Of a DNA stretch of 64,000 nt, positions 8,377 to 16,419 are shown one piece after another; positions within the stretch are counted from its first letter, which is position 1; the number at the start of each line of letters is the position of its first letter. The stretch lies in assembly GCA_018822545.1 (NCBI GenBank), contig JAHJKA010000068.1, positions 1 to 64,000 on the forward strand, in the 5' to 3' direction. A model generated the notes under the pieces. That model was not told where the DNA came from. It ran no database searches and worked only from the letters and a program-made list of their open reading frames with translations. The position numbers and the translations under genes are program-made. This DNA comes from Pseudomonadota bacterium (lineage in GTDB: Bacteria > Desulfobacterota > Desulfobulbia > Desulfobulbales > SURF-16).

Positions 8377-9681
8377 ATGCCTGAAGCCGCCACCGTCATC
8401 CACCCACCGCGCCTCCCCCACCTCCTCTTTGCCAACAGCAAAGGGGAGATTATCGACCTGCCCGACCTTGACATGGCCGGCCGGGCTGGCAGCTGGTTCT
8501 TCAAGCCGGAGCTGACCGACATTATCCCCCTGCCGGCCGACAGCGAGATTTTTGTCCTGCCCAACCGGCTGCCCATCGGCTTTGATCAGGAGACGGGAGA
8601 AGCGGTGCTGGTCCAGGAGAACCCGGATGACCCGCGTGACGGCATCCAGGCCGTGGCAGCCTTCATGGCCCCGGCCCACACCACCATCTACACCGCCGCC
8701 TTTGAAAAAGACGCGAACGATCCAGCCGCCCTGCCCCTTTTTGCCTACACGGCCGTGGGCTGGCTTGACGATCAATTCTGGGTCTGCGGCTTTCGCAGTG
8801 ATCAGGATGTGCGCCAGGAATTCGGCCATATCCCGCCGGAAACCATCCGCGACAAAACCAATCAGGGCCTCAAGAAATACAAGAACAATCGCCTCTTCCA
8901 GCATCTCGGCCACTGTTCGCTGACCTACGGCTGCCCCGCCGCCAAGAATCTGTTCTTGGGCCGTTATGAGGCGCCCCTACCCTGCTCACCGGCCTGTAAT
9001 GCCAACTGCGTCGGCTGTATCTCCCTGCAACCTTCGGGCTGCTGCCCCTCCACCCAGGAGAGGCTCAAATTTGTGCCCTCCCCCCAGGAGATTGCCGAGG
9101 TGGCCTTAAGCCATCTGTCCAACGCCCCCCACGGCGTGGTCAGTTTCGGCCAGGGCTGCGAGGGCGAGCCACTGCTGCAGGCCACGACCATTGAAGAGGC
9201 CATCCGCCTGATCCGTAAGGAAACATCCGCCGGCACCATCAACCTCAACTCCAACTCCAGCCTGCCCGAGGCCGTGGCCCGGCTGGCTGCGGCAGGTCTT
9301 GATTCCATCCGGGTCAGCATGAACTCGGCCCGCAAGGGCTGCCACACCCTCTATTACCGCCCTGAAGGCTTCAGCTTCAAAAACGTGCTGGAATCAATCC
9401 TGGTCATGAAAAAGGCCGGCAAATTCGTCTCCCTCAATTATTTTCTGCTGCCCGGTTTCACCGATGACCCGGATGAGTTTGCCGCTTTTTGTGATCTGGT
9501 TGCTCTCTATCGCCCTGATCTCATTCAACTTCGCAACCTGAACATGGACCCGGATTGGTATTTCGAGGTGGTGCAGCACCCGGCCCGCCAGAAACCCATG
9601 GGTGTACAAAACTGGCTTCTTGAGGTAAAAAGACGTTTTCCCGACCTCAAATTCGGTTATTTCAACCCACCATTACGTTAA
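8377..9681 (+). CDS. Radical SAM protein, uncharacterised, next to ycaO
   Basis: 434 residues from the ATG at 8377. An upstream in-frame start at 8332 would translate the repeat and is rejected. An N-terminal domain (1-175) has no cofactor motif. The radical SAM core carries CNANCVGC (207-214), the CxxxCxxC set that binds the [4Fe-4S] cluster and SAM, and a glycine-rich GQGCEGEPLL (258-267) at the SAM-binding strand. Other cysteines surround the core (180, 186, 203, 222, 223), enough for an auxiliary cluster. The middle runs into a TIM-barrel pattern (INLNSNSSLPEA, IRVSMNSA). The YcaO gene follows 50 bp downstream. I do not know the substrate; a protein or peptide modification partnered with YcaO is a reasonable guess. 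Confidence 0.8.
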   Translation: MPEAATVIHPPRLPHLLFANSKGEIIDLPDLDMAGRAGSWFFKPELTDIIPLPADSEIFVLPNRLPIGFDQETGEAVLVQENPDDPRDGIQAVAAFMAPAHTTIYTAAFEKDANDPAALPLFAYTAVGWLDDQFWVCGFRSDQDVRQEFGHIPPETIRDKTNQGLKKYKNNRLFQHLGHCSLTYGCPAAKNLFLGRYEAPLPCSPACNANCVGCISLQPSGCCPSTQERLKFVPSPQEIAEVALSHLSNAPHGVVSFGQGCEGEPLLQATTIEEAIRLIRKETSAGTINLNSNSSLPEAVARLAAAGLDSIRVSMNSARKGCHTLYYRPEGFSFKNVLESILVMKKAGKFVSLNYFLLPGFTDDPDEFAAFCDLVALYRPDLIQLRNLNMDPDWYFEVVQHPARQKPMGVQNWLLEVKRRFPDLKFGYFNPPLR

Positions 9682-9731
9682 TTATTTGGTCTTTTTTTTA
9701 AATTACGACCATCAAGATAAGGTTTTCTCAG

Positions 9732-11483
9732 ATGGAAAAGCGAATCATCACCCTCCAAGACTGTTTCAAGCACTACACCTATGATCAGGACAAGGTGTGC
9801 TCCCCTGAAGAAACCGTTGCCCGCTTCAAGGCCCGCCTCAAGGAACAAAAACTTGATGTCCTTAAAGAGGTGACACGCATCGACAACGGCCGCCTGGACA
9901 TCCCCGTTTATTTCAGCGTCTGCGGCAAAGATGCCCTGGAAATCATCGGCAACAAAAAGCAGATGGGCAAGGGTTCCACCCCGGAGCAATCCCGCGCCTC
10001 GGCCTGTATGGAGCTTGGCGAACGCTTCAGCTTCTTTTCCTTTATGAAGAACCCGGACAACTTCATCCATGACACCTATACCAGGGTCAAGGCCGCTGGC
10101 TACCCGGTGTTGCCCCTCAAAAAATGGCTGACCTCAGTCCATGATGAGTCGACAAGCATAGAAACACTGGAGAAGTTAATTGCCGACATTCCCATCCAAT
10201 GGGTCTGGGCCAACAACCTCACCCGAAATGAAGAAACCCTGATGCCGTTCAGCTGGTTTTATGCCATCAACGAATTCAACGGCCCCTCAGCCGGGAATAC
10301 GTATGAAGAAGCGGTGAGCCAGGGACTGGCCGAGATTGTCGAGCGCCACGTCTGCGCCGTGGTCAGTTATGAAAAGAAAAACACCCCCAGCATTGAGCTC
10401 AGCTCGGTGAAAGATCCGGTGGCCCGCGAGCTCATCGAAAAGTTCACCAAGAACGGCATCCAGATCTATCTCAATGATTTCACCTTGGACACCGGTATTC
10501 CAACGGTGGCCGCCCTGTGTATAGACCCTGCCACTTTCCCGGAGACAAGCGAGATAGTCTACACGGCAGGCACCACACCGAACCCGGAGAAAGCCCTGAT
10601 CCGCGCCCTCACCGAAGTGGCCCAGCTGGCTGGTGATTTCAACTCTGGCTCCAACTATGTGGCCAGCGGCCTGCCAAAGCCCCTTGCCATGGCCGAAGTG
10701 CCCTTCATCACCGAGCCCGGCATGTCCATCACCATTGCGGACATGGTTGATCTTGCTGACGACAATATGAAGGTTGAGGTGGAAAACTGTATCGCTGCCC
10801 TCAAGCGCCTTGACCTTGATGTCTTTGTGGTTGATGTGGCCCATCCTGGCCTGAAAATTCCGGCCATTTACACCATTGTCCCCGGCTGCCATTTCCGGGA
10901 GCGCTCGCGCATCAGCAATGTCGGACTTTTTGCCGCCAAGTTGGTGAGTGAACGCATCCTTGACCCTGAAGCCTGTGCCCGTCAGCTTCTGGCCATGCAA
11001 GAGATTCTACCGGATGCCTATTTCCTCGAATTTTATCTGGCCAAAAACATGATCGCCCTCGGTCTGCTTGACGAAGCTGTCGCCCACCTGGAAAGAGCCC
11101 TGACCTTACATCCGGAGGCAGAGGACACCCCCTACATATATTCCTACCTGGGCGACACCCTTAAAACCCTGGGACGATATGAAGAGGCCATTGTCGCCAT
11201 TGAAAAGGGCCGCGAGTATGATGATGAGAGACCTGACTTTCACAATATTCTCGGCGTTTGTTATTTCAAACTGGAGCGCTATAATGATGCCATCGAGCGT
11301 TTTCACCGCGCCGTCCACCTTCACCCCTCGTCAGCCATCGATTATGCCAACCTGGGGGTCAACTATCGTAAAATTGGTAAGACAGAAGATGCTGAGAAAT
11401 TCTTTAAACTGGCGCTCTCCCTCGACTCCACCATTGAATTTGCTGCTGTCCAGCTCGCGGAAATCCAGGCCGAGCCAGCTTAG
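9732..11483 (+). CDS. YcaO-domain protein with C-terminal TPRs
   Basis: 583 residues, cytoplasmic. YcaO domain 60-400: GKGSTPEQSRASACMELGER (79-98) and SQGLAEIVERHV (196-207) carry the glutamates and glutamine that position ATP and Mg2+; RALTEVAQ (291-298) and a late VVDVAHPGLKIPAIYTIVPG (366-385) complete the fold. About four TPR units follow (431-568), for example LGVCYFKLERYNDAIERFHR. YcaO enzymes activate backbone amides with ATP to form azolines or thioamides; E. coli YcaO, of similar size with a helical C-terminal region, is linked to RimO methylthiolation of ribosomal S12. No C-terminal PxPxP, so azoline synthesis of the McbD type is less likely. It sits after the radical SAM gene and upstream of a MOSC gene. 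Confidence 0.88.
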   Translation: MEKRIITLQDCFKHYTYDQDKVCSPEETVARFKARLKEQKLDVLKEVTRIDNGRLDIPVYFSVCGKDALEIIGNKKQMGKGSTPEQSRASACMELGERFSFFSFMKNPDNFIHDTYTRVKAAGYPVLPLKKWLTSVHDESTSIETLEKLIADIPIQWVWANNLTRNEETLMPFSWFYAINEFNGPSAGNTYEEAVSQGLAEIVERHVCAVVSYEKKNTPSIELSSVKDPVARELIEKFTKNGIQIYLNDFTLDTGIPTVAALCIDPATFPETSEIVYTAGTTPNPEKALIRALTEVAQLAGDFNSGSNYVASGLPKPLAMAEVPFITEPGMSITIADMVDLADDNMKVEVENCIAALKRLDLDVFVVDVAHPGLKIPAIYTIVPGCHFRERSRISNVGLFAAKLVSERILDPEACARQLLAMQEILPDAYFLEFYLAKNMIALGLLDEAVAHLERALTLHPEAEDTPYIYSYLGDTLKTLGRYEEAIVAIEKGREYDDERPDFHNILGVCYFKLERYNDAIERFHRAVHLHPSSAIDYANLGVNYRKIGKTEDAEKFFKLALSLDSTIEFAAVQLAEIQAEPA

Positions 11484-11522
11484 CTCTTCATTAGCATCTT
11501 GATACGTTGTCAGTACATTTTT

Positions 11523-11608
11523 ATTTCACCACAAAGACACAGAGAAAAAGACTTTGCACCCCTCAAGGGGGTATTGAAAAGAATGTCTTTGTGTCTCTGT
11601 GGTGGAAA
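11523..11608. repeat. Dispersed inverted repeat, copy 2 (CACCACAAAGACACAGAG type)
   Basis: The left arm reads ATTTCACCACAAAGACACAG and the reverse complement of the right arm reads ATTTCCACCACAGAGACAC, so the outer ends match and the interiors are diverged tandem motifs. It fills the gap after the YcaO gene. Inside the loop is ACCCCTCAAGGGGGT, which also recurs in the spacer near 31640. It belongs to the same family as the copies at 8284 and 24315. Confidence 0.7.
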
Positions 11609-11703
11609 TCGAACATTCTCAATCAATAAGACGTCCAGGTCATGGCCCGCCAGCTTTCAAGGCCGTAACGTCGCAACCCCAACGTGCATGAGAGGCAACT
11701 ATT

Positions 11704-12141
11704 ATGGCTACCGTTGAAGCAATATGCATCAGCTCGAAAAAAGGTATTGTCAAAAAGGCCGTTGATCAGGCCATTTTCGTCAAGGATTTTGGCATAACCG
11801 ATGATGCCCATGCTGGCAAATGGCATCGCCAGGTGTCGCTGTTGGCCGCCGAGAGTATCGACATCGTCAAACAAAAGCTACCCACCCTAAAAGACGGTGC
11901 CTTTGCTGAAAACATTATCACCAAGGGTCTTGATATCACCACCATCAAGGTGGGCGACCAATTGCAGATCGGCGAGTCAATCATCCTGGAGATCACCCAG
12001 ATCGGTAAAAAATGTCATAACGACGGCTGCGCCATCAAAAAAGCCACCGGCGACTGTATCATGCCTAAAGAAGGCCTCTTTGCCACCGTCATCCAAGGCG
12101 GCACCACCAGGGCTGGCGACACCATCACTCCGATCAACTAG
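11704..12141 (+). CDS. MOSC domain-containing protein
   Basis: 145 residues, a stand-alone MOSC domain. Visible marks: GITDDAHAGKWHRQVSLL (about 30-47), GAFAENIITKGLD (about 65-77), LQIGESIILEITQIGKKCHN (about 86-105) with the conserved cysteine, and IMPKEGLFATVIQGG (about 119-133). MOSC domains bind the molybdenum cofactor or carry sulfur; single-domain forms in anaerobes are often near molybdenum cofactor genes, which are not seen here. A strong hairpin terminator follows at 12152. Confidence 0.88.
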   Translation: MATVEAICISSKKGIVKKAVDQAIFVKDFGITDDAHAGKWHRQVSLLAAESIDIVKQKLPTLKDGAFAENIITKGLDITTIKVGDQLQIGESIILEITQIGKKCHNDGCAIKKATGDCIMPKEGLFATVIQGGTTRAGDTITPIN

Positions 12142-12151
12142 TTCTCTCTGC

Positions 12152-12192
12152 CGGCAAGGCGCTCAGGAACCCTGACCGCCTTGCCGTTCTTG
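12152..12192 (+). terminator. Hairpin terminator after the MOSC gene
   Basis: CGGCAAGGCG (12152-12161) pairs perfectly with CGCCTTGCCG (12177-12186), with an inner TCAGG/CCTGA stem and an AAC loop. The following TTCTTG is only partly T-rich, so termination may be incomplete. Confidence 0.7.
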
Positions 12193-12320
12193 CCTTTCTC
12201 TCTTCCCCCTTCATTTTTTTATTGGGCGCCTGCCCCATTCCCGCCGTATTCCAATCACTTCCATTCAACCGGCACCCCCGGCTGAATTCTCAAAATGCCC
12301 TGCTGGCGCAACTGTCTCCA

Positions 12321-12371
12321 CTGTTTTGTCACTTTTAACGTGTTCTTAAACTTTTCTTAATCATTCTCACA
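12321..12371 (+). promoter_or_regulatory. 11-bp-phased repeat array, PhoB/OmpR-type operator candidate
   Basis: Heptamers recur every 11 bp: CTGTTTT (12321), CTTTTAA (12332), TTCTTAA (12343), TTCTTAA (12354) and TCTCACA (12365). Winged-helix response regulators of the PhoB/OmpR family bind as tandem dimers with this period. TACTTT at 12383-12388 sits at a plausible -10 position just downstream, with no good -35 element, as expected for an activator-dependent promoter. It drives the porin gene at 12467. The phasing is seen; the regulator is inferred. Confidence 0.5.
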
Positions 12372-12466
12372 TATTCCACAGATACTTTAGACAGCAACAC
12401 AGTAACAAGCGCCCTTATGGCATATTTTTTAAAACCGTTGGAGAACGGAGAAAAGGAGTTATTCAG

Positions 12467-13660
12467 ATGAGAAAAGTGATCTCTTCAGCAGCAATTATTG
12501 TCGGTGTATTGATGGCATCCCAGGTTCAGGCCGCAGACCAGAGTGTCGAGGCGAGAATTGAGGCCATTGAAAAGAAACTGGAAGGAACCAATGGCGGCAA
12601 CTTCATCAAAGCTGGCAAGGACAAGATTGATGTCACCCTCTACGGTCAGGTAAACAAGGCAGTCATGTTTGCTACTGACGGCGAGAATGACGATGTGCTT
12701 TTTGTCGATAACGATGCCTCCTCCACCCGCATCGGTATCAAGGCCAAGTCCAAGAGTATGGGCGACCTTTCTGCCGGCGCCCAGTTTGAGGCTGAGTTCC
12801 AAGGCAATGACTCCAACAAGGTGACCATGGCCGCCCCCACCTATAGCGCCTCTTTTGCCAAGCGCCAGATGAAGGTTTATGTCGACCACAAGAAAGTCGG
12901 TAAGCTCACCGTCGGTCACGGCTCCACCGCCACTGACGGTATCGCCGAGCTGGACCTGTCCGGCACCGACCTGTCCGGTTCTTCCCATATCAAGATCAGC
13001 GGCGAAAGTTTCCTCTTCTGGGACAACACCAACACCGCCGGTGATCCAGGCGCCTATTCATCTGTAAAAGTAGGCAATGTCTTCAACCATCTTGACGGTG
13101 GCCGCAAGGACATGGTGCGTTACGACAGCCCTGAGCTCGTTGGCCTCACCCTTTCCGCCTCTTCTGCCGACACCAACTACAGCGACATCGCCCTCACCTA
13201 CCACAAGAAGCTTGATCCCATGGAGATCAAGGCCGGTGTCGGTTACGCCTATGAAGGTGCCGGCGCCGATCCCCGTAATAGGATGAGCGGTTCTGCCTCC
13301 GTACTGTTCAACTTCGGCCTCAACTTCACCGTTGCCGCCGGTAATGCCGAGTTTGATGACACCATCCCTTCCAGGGACGACGCCTCTTACACCTATTTCA
13401 AGGTTGGTTATAAATTTGACGCCTTCTCCTTCGGCACCACTGCCGTTTCTGTGGATTACGGTATGTACGATGATTTCAAGGCCGAAGGCGACGAGGGTAC
13501 CGTCTATGGTCTGCAGCTGGTCCAGAAGGTGAAGGATATCAATACCGAGTTCTATCTCGGTTACCGCAACATGTCTCTTGATCGTGACAGCGTCACCTAT
13601 GCCAACGTTGATATGGAAGATATCCAGACCACCATGGCAGGGGCCCGCTTCAAGTTCTAA
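12467..13660 (+). CDS. Gram-negative trimeric-type porin
   Basis: 397 residues. A signal peptide (1-22, ending VQA) is followed by a short coiled-coil segment (VEARIEAIEKKLEG) and then beta-barrel strands with alternating hydrophobic residues. The first strand, IDVTLYGQVNKAV, is typical of general porins, and the chain ends in Phe (GARFKF), the signal read by the BAM machinery. Upstream GGAG elements and the ATG at 12467 are clear. It forms a diffusion channel in the outer membrane. Substrate preference is not readable, but the PhoB-like array suggests phosphate- or osmo-control. The terminator at 13718 ends the transcript. Confidence 0.9.
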   Translation: MRKVISSAAIIVGVLMASQVQAADQSVEARIEAIEKKLEGTNGGNFIKAGKDKIDVTLYGQVNKAVMFATDGENDDVLFVDNDASSTRIGIKAKSKSMGDLSAGAQFEAEFQGNDSNKVTMAAPTYSASFAKRQMKVYVDHKKVGKLTVGHGSTATDGIAELDLSGTDLSGSSHIKISGESFLFWDNTNTAGDPGAYSSVKVGNVFNHLDGGRKDMVRYDSPELVGLTLSASSADTNYSDIALTYHKKLDPMEIKAGVGYAYEGAGADPRNRMSGSASVLFNFGLNFTVAAGNAEFDDTIPSRDDASYTYFKVGYKFDAFSFGTTAVSVDYGMYDDFKAEGDEGTVYGLQLVQKVKDINTEFYLGYRNMSLDRDSVTYANVDMEDIQTTMAGARFKF

Positions 13661-13717
13661 GTTTTTCTCGAAGTTCTTTCTCCAGCCGGAGCTGCCCCCT
13701 AACAGTTCCGGCATTAA

Positions 13718-13749
13718 GGCGGCGTGGATTGTCCACGCCGCCTTTTTTT
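13718..13749 (+). terminator. Rho-independent terminator of the porin gene
   Basis: GGCGGCGTGGA (13718-13728) and TCCACGCCGCC (13732-13742) form a perfect 11-bp stem with a 3-nt loop, followed by seven T residues. Confidence 0.95.
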
Positions 13750-13765
13750 ATGCCCACCGCAAATT

Positions 13766-13957
13766 TTATTTTTCACCACGAGGGTCATTCACCGTGTGAC
13801 CAATATCAAAAACGGCATGACAGGAAGGGCATATAAAAAGCCATTTAAGAATAGCGTTGACCCTTGTGAACATTGTATGAAAACCATCCTCGTAGCCACA
13901 TAAAGGACAAATTTTAAATTCATCCTTCACAATCACACTGGTAATCTGGTAAGCCAT
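13766..13957 (-). CDS. Small zinc-ribbon protein
   Basis: 63 residues with two CxxC pairs: CPLCGY near residue 17 and CPSC near residue 43, a four-cysteine zinc ribbon. The start ATG at 13957 is preferred over 13987 because GGGAGGGAG lies immediately upstream. The last codons and stop fall in a stretch (CACCACGAGGGTCA) that resembles the dispersed repeat family of this window, so the end of the gene may come from a repeat. Function unknown. Confidence 0.65.
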   Translation of the reverse strand: MAYQITSVIVKDEFKICPLCGYEDGFHTMFTRVNAILKWLFICPSCHAVFDIGHTVNDPRGEK

Positions 13958-14040
13958 TTTCTCCCTCCCAGTAAAATTCGCGATCACACAATGAAAGAAA
14001 CATCAAAATATATTTGCCGCGTTTTAAAAAAATCCACACA

Positions 14041-14069
14041 TTGACATAATACAGGTTAGGCCCCATGAT
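14041..14069 (+). promoter_or_regulatory. Sigma-70-like promoter for the Ni-SOD gene
   Basis: A perfect TTGACA -35 (14041-14046), a 17-bp spacer and CATGAT as -10 (14064-14069). It lies 57 bp before the start codon at 14126. Confidence 0.5.
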
Positions 14070-14125
14070 GGATGAATGAAAATAAAAGGTTTACCAACTT
14101 GTCATTTTCAAAAAAGGAGAACACC

Positions 14126-14572
14126 ATGAAAAAAAACGCGTCTATTCTTATCATCGCCTTTGCCGTACTTCTCATAATGGCCCCCCTTGTCGGTGCCCAT
14201 TGTGAAATACCCTGTGGCATATATGATGACGAGCTGCGCATAGCGCTCGTCCTTGAACACATAACCACCATCGAAAAATCCATGAACCAGATCATGGAGC
14301 TTGAAAAAAAAGACCAACCGCAGAGCAACCAGCTCATTCGTTGGGTGATGAATAAGGAAGAGCACGCTGATAAGCTCCAGGAAATAGTCAGTCAATATTT
14401 CATGACCCAACGCATCAAACCCTCGGACGATAAATACCCCGAGAAACTTGCTGCCCTCCATCAGATGCTGATCTCGGCCATGAAGTGTAAACAGAGCACG
14501 GATCTCAGCAACGTTACGACACTCAGAGAGCTCACGGCAAAATTCAAAACCCTGTATATGGGCAACAAATAA
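14126..14572 (+). CDS. sodN: Nickel superoxide dismutase, Sec-exported form
   Basis: 148 residues. The start ATG at 14126 follows AAAAAGGAG; an upstream ATG at 14072 lacks such a site. A lipophilic signal peptide (1-24, ending PLVGA) leads directly to HCEIPCGIY (25-33), the nickel hook: His1, Cys2, Cys6 and Tyr9 of the mature enzyme. The V-G-A site fits signal peptidase I, and cleavage there would free the His needed as N-terminal ligand. The rest is a four-helix bundle as in Ni-SOD, with a helix rich in Glu and Lys. It would dismute superoxide in the periplasm. No sodX-type maturation protease is next to it. MarC follows 18 bp downstream. Confidence 0.85.
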   Translation: MKKNASILIIAFAVLLIMAPLVGAHCEIPCGIYDDELRIALVLEHITTIEKSMNQIMELEKKDQPQSNQLIRWVMNKEEHADKLQEIVSQYFMTQRIKPSDDKYPEKLAALHQMLISAMKCKQSTDLSNVTTLRELTAKFKTLYMGNK

Positions 14573-14590
14573 CCAAGCCTCTTTAAACCA

Positions 14591-15184
14591 ATGTCCTTAT
14601 TATCCGCGAGCATCCTTCTTTTTCTGGTCATGGACCCTTTTGGCAATGCTCCGGTATTTCTGCTTATTCTCAACAGGGTACCCCCTCTTAAACGGCAAAG
14701 AGTCATTGTCCGTGAACTTCTTATTGCCTTGGGGGTACTCATCTTTTTTATGTTCACCGGCCCCCTGCTTCTTAAGGCCCTCCTCATATCCGAGCCCTCC
14801 TTACGCATTGCCGGTGGCATTATTCTCTTTATCATTGCCCTCCGGATGGTCTTTGGCAAAGGCGATATTTTCCCGTCAGAGTCCCCTGATGAAGAACCCC
14901 TTATCGTGCCCCTGGCTATCCCCATGCTTGCCGGACCTTCAGCCATGGCCATGGTCATTCTCCTCACCGGCCAGGACCCAGGGCGCTGGCCGGAATGGCT
15001 GGCCTCATTACTCTTGGCATGGGGCGCGACAAGCATTATTCTCCTGCTTTCCGCCCGGCTCGACCAATTCATCGGCCCCAAAGGCATGAAGGCCCTCCAG
15101 CATCTCATGGGTCTGATCCTCACCGCCCTGGCCGTTGAAATGTTCATGCAGGGACTTTTCAGCATTTTGAATTACCAGCCGTAA
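14591..15184 (+). CDS. MarC/YhgN-family inner membrane protein
   Basis: 197 residues with six predicted membrane segments. Conserved family features: LFLVMDPFGNAPVFL at the N-terminus (about 10-24), the GGIILFIIALRM segment (about 74-85), and PLAIPMLAGPSAMAMVILL (about 106-124). MarC proteins are widespread and of uncertain transport role; the old link to multiple antibiotic resistance was withdrawn. It is 18 bp from sodN and 23 bp from the DHH gene, so the three may be cotranscribed. Confidence 0.88.
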   Translation: MSLLSASILLFLVMDPFGNAPVFLLILNRVPPLKRQRVIVRELLIALGVLIFFMFTGPLLLKALLISEPSLRIAGGIILFIIALRMVFGKGDIFPSESPDEEPLIVPLAIPMLAGPSAMAMVILLTGQDPGRWPEWLASLLLAWGATSIILLLSARLDQFIGPKGMKALQHLMGLILTALAVEMFMQGLFSILNYQP

Positions 15185-15207
15185 CAACACCAAAAAATCA
15201 GGAATCC

Positions 15208-16302
15208 ATGGCAGCAGATCCCTTTTTATCATACATCCGAACTATCAAGTCCCAGGCCAGCCAAGCCGGTTTAATAGTGTTGGGTAACCAGGGCGCTGAC
15301 CTGGACTCGATTGCCTCAGCCCTGGTTCTTGCCTGGCATCTTGCCACCCAGCAACCGAAAAAAACTCCGGTGGCTGTAATTGCCATCCCGCGCCACGAAC
15401 TCAACCTACGCCCTGAAGCACTTTTTATCTTAGCCGAGTGCGGCATCAACCCGGAAGATCTTCTTTTTAGTGATGATGTCGATCTTGACGAGCTGTTGCG
15501 GCAGGGAGCCGAACTTGTCTTGGTAGACCATAACAGTCTCAACCCCTCCTTCATCACCGCAGAACCAGGGGTGGCCTCTATCTTCGACCACCACCACGAT
15601 GCCGGGGAATTCCTAAACGCCGAACCACGGCTCATTGATAAGGTGGGCTCCACCGCGACCCTGGTGGCTGAGTTCGTCTTACAAGACAAAGGGGAAATAA
15701 CAGCTAATGGCGCCCTTCTCCTGTCAGGGGCCCTTCTCCTCGACACAGTGAACTTAAGTGCCAAAGCCGGCCGCAGCACGGGGCGTGACAAGGAGATGGC
15801 CATCAAACTCCTTGGCATCTGTGGCCGAGATCAAGATACCTTTTTTCACACCCTGCAAAAAGCCCAGGATGATCTTTCCGGGCTGACCAGCAAGGACCTC
15901 TTGGCCAGAGATTATAAAGAGTGGCAAAGCCCGTTTGGTCCTTATGGGATCAGCACTGTTTTGCTGGCGCTTGCCAGCTGGCAACAGCGAGAAACTGATC
16001 TTGCTTCAGTGATTGCCCATTTTGCCACGCACAAGAAAGTGCCTGTTTTCATTGTGATGATGGCAAGCCACACTCCTGATTTCAAGAGAGAGCTTATTCT
16101 CTTTTGTCAACACAAAGAGCTTCACACAGGCCTCATATCCTATCTGGACAACCAAGATCTGCACTTAGTCGCCACCCATAAAACCCTTGAGACAACAGAC
16201 CACAGCGGCTTCTTAACCATGTACAACCAGGGGAACGTTGCAATTTCTCGCAAGAGATTACAACCCCTTGTCCACACCTATCTTTCATCTCTCCTCCGCT
16301 AA
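15208..16302 (+). CDS. DHH/DHHA2 phosphoesterase, prune/PPX1-like
   Basis: 364 residues. Metal-binding motifs: LGNQGADLDSIASALVLAW (about 25-43), LVDHNSL (about 109-115) and the signature FDHHHDAGEF (about 128-137), then LLSGALLLDTVN (about 170-181) and a C-terminal DHHA2-like region starting near DLLARDYKEW. GNxxxDLDSxxSA with VDHNxL is the pattern of yeast exopolyphosphatase PPX1 and animal prune, rather than NrnA. Likely hydrolyses polyphosphate or related short phosphate chains in the cytoplasm; pyrophosphatase activity is the main alternative. RBS AGGA precedes the ATG. Confidence 0.8.
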   Translation: MAADPFLSYIRTIKSQASQAGLIVLGNQGADLDSIASALVLAWHLATQQPKKTPVAVIAIPRHELNLRPEALFILAECGINPEDLLFSDDVDLDELLRQGAELVLVDHNSLNPSFITAEPGVASIFDHHHDAGEFLNAEPRLIDKVGSTATLVAEFVLQDKGEITANGALLLSGALLLDTVNLSAKAGRSTGRDKEMAIKLLGICGRDQDTFFHTLQKAQDDLSGLTSKDLLARDYKEWQSPFGPYGISTVLLALASWQQRETDLASVIAHFATHKKVPVFIVMMASHTPDFKRELILFCQHKELHTGLISYLDNQDLHLVATHKTLETTDHSGFLTMYNQGNVAISRKRLQPLVHTYLSSLLR

Positions 16303-16419
16303 TTTTAAGAAAAGAAAAGCCTTGCGATCATGCCACTCATTCAAGCGTAGTTGCGGTTCAGCGGGGTTGATTTGTTGTACAGAGTGTGATGAGGGGTTTG
16401 ATAAGATGATGAGTGATTT

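Noticed and set aside
10287..11000. 237-residue minus-strand frame
   Set aside because: Antisense to the YcaO domain; His/Gly-rich shadow without family features.
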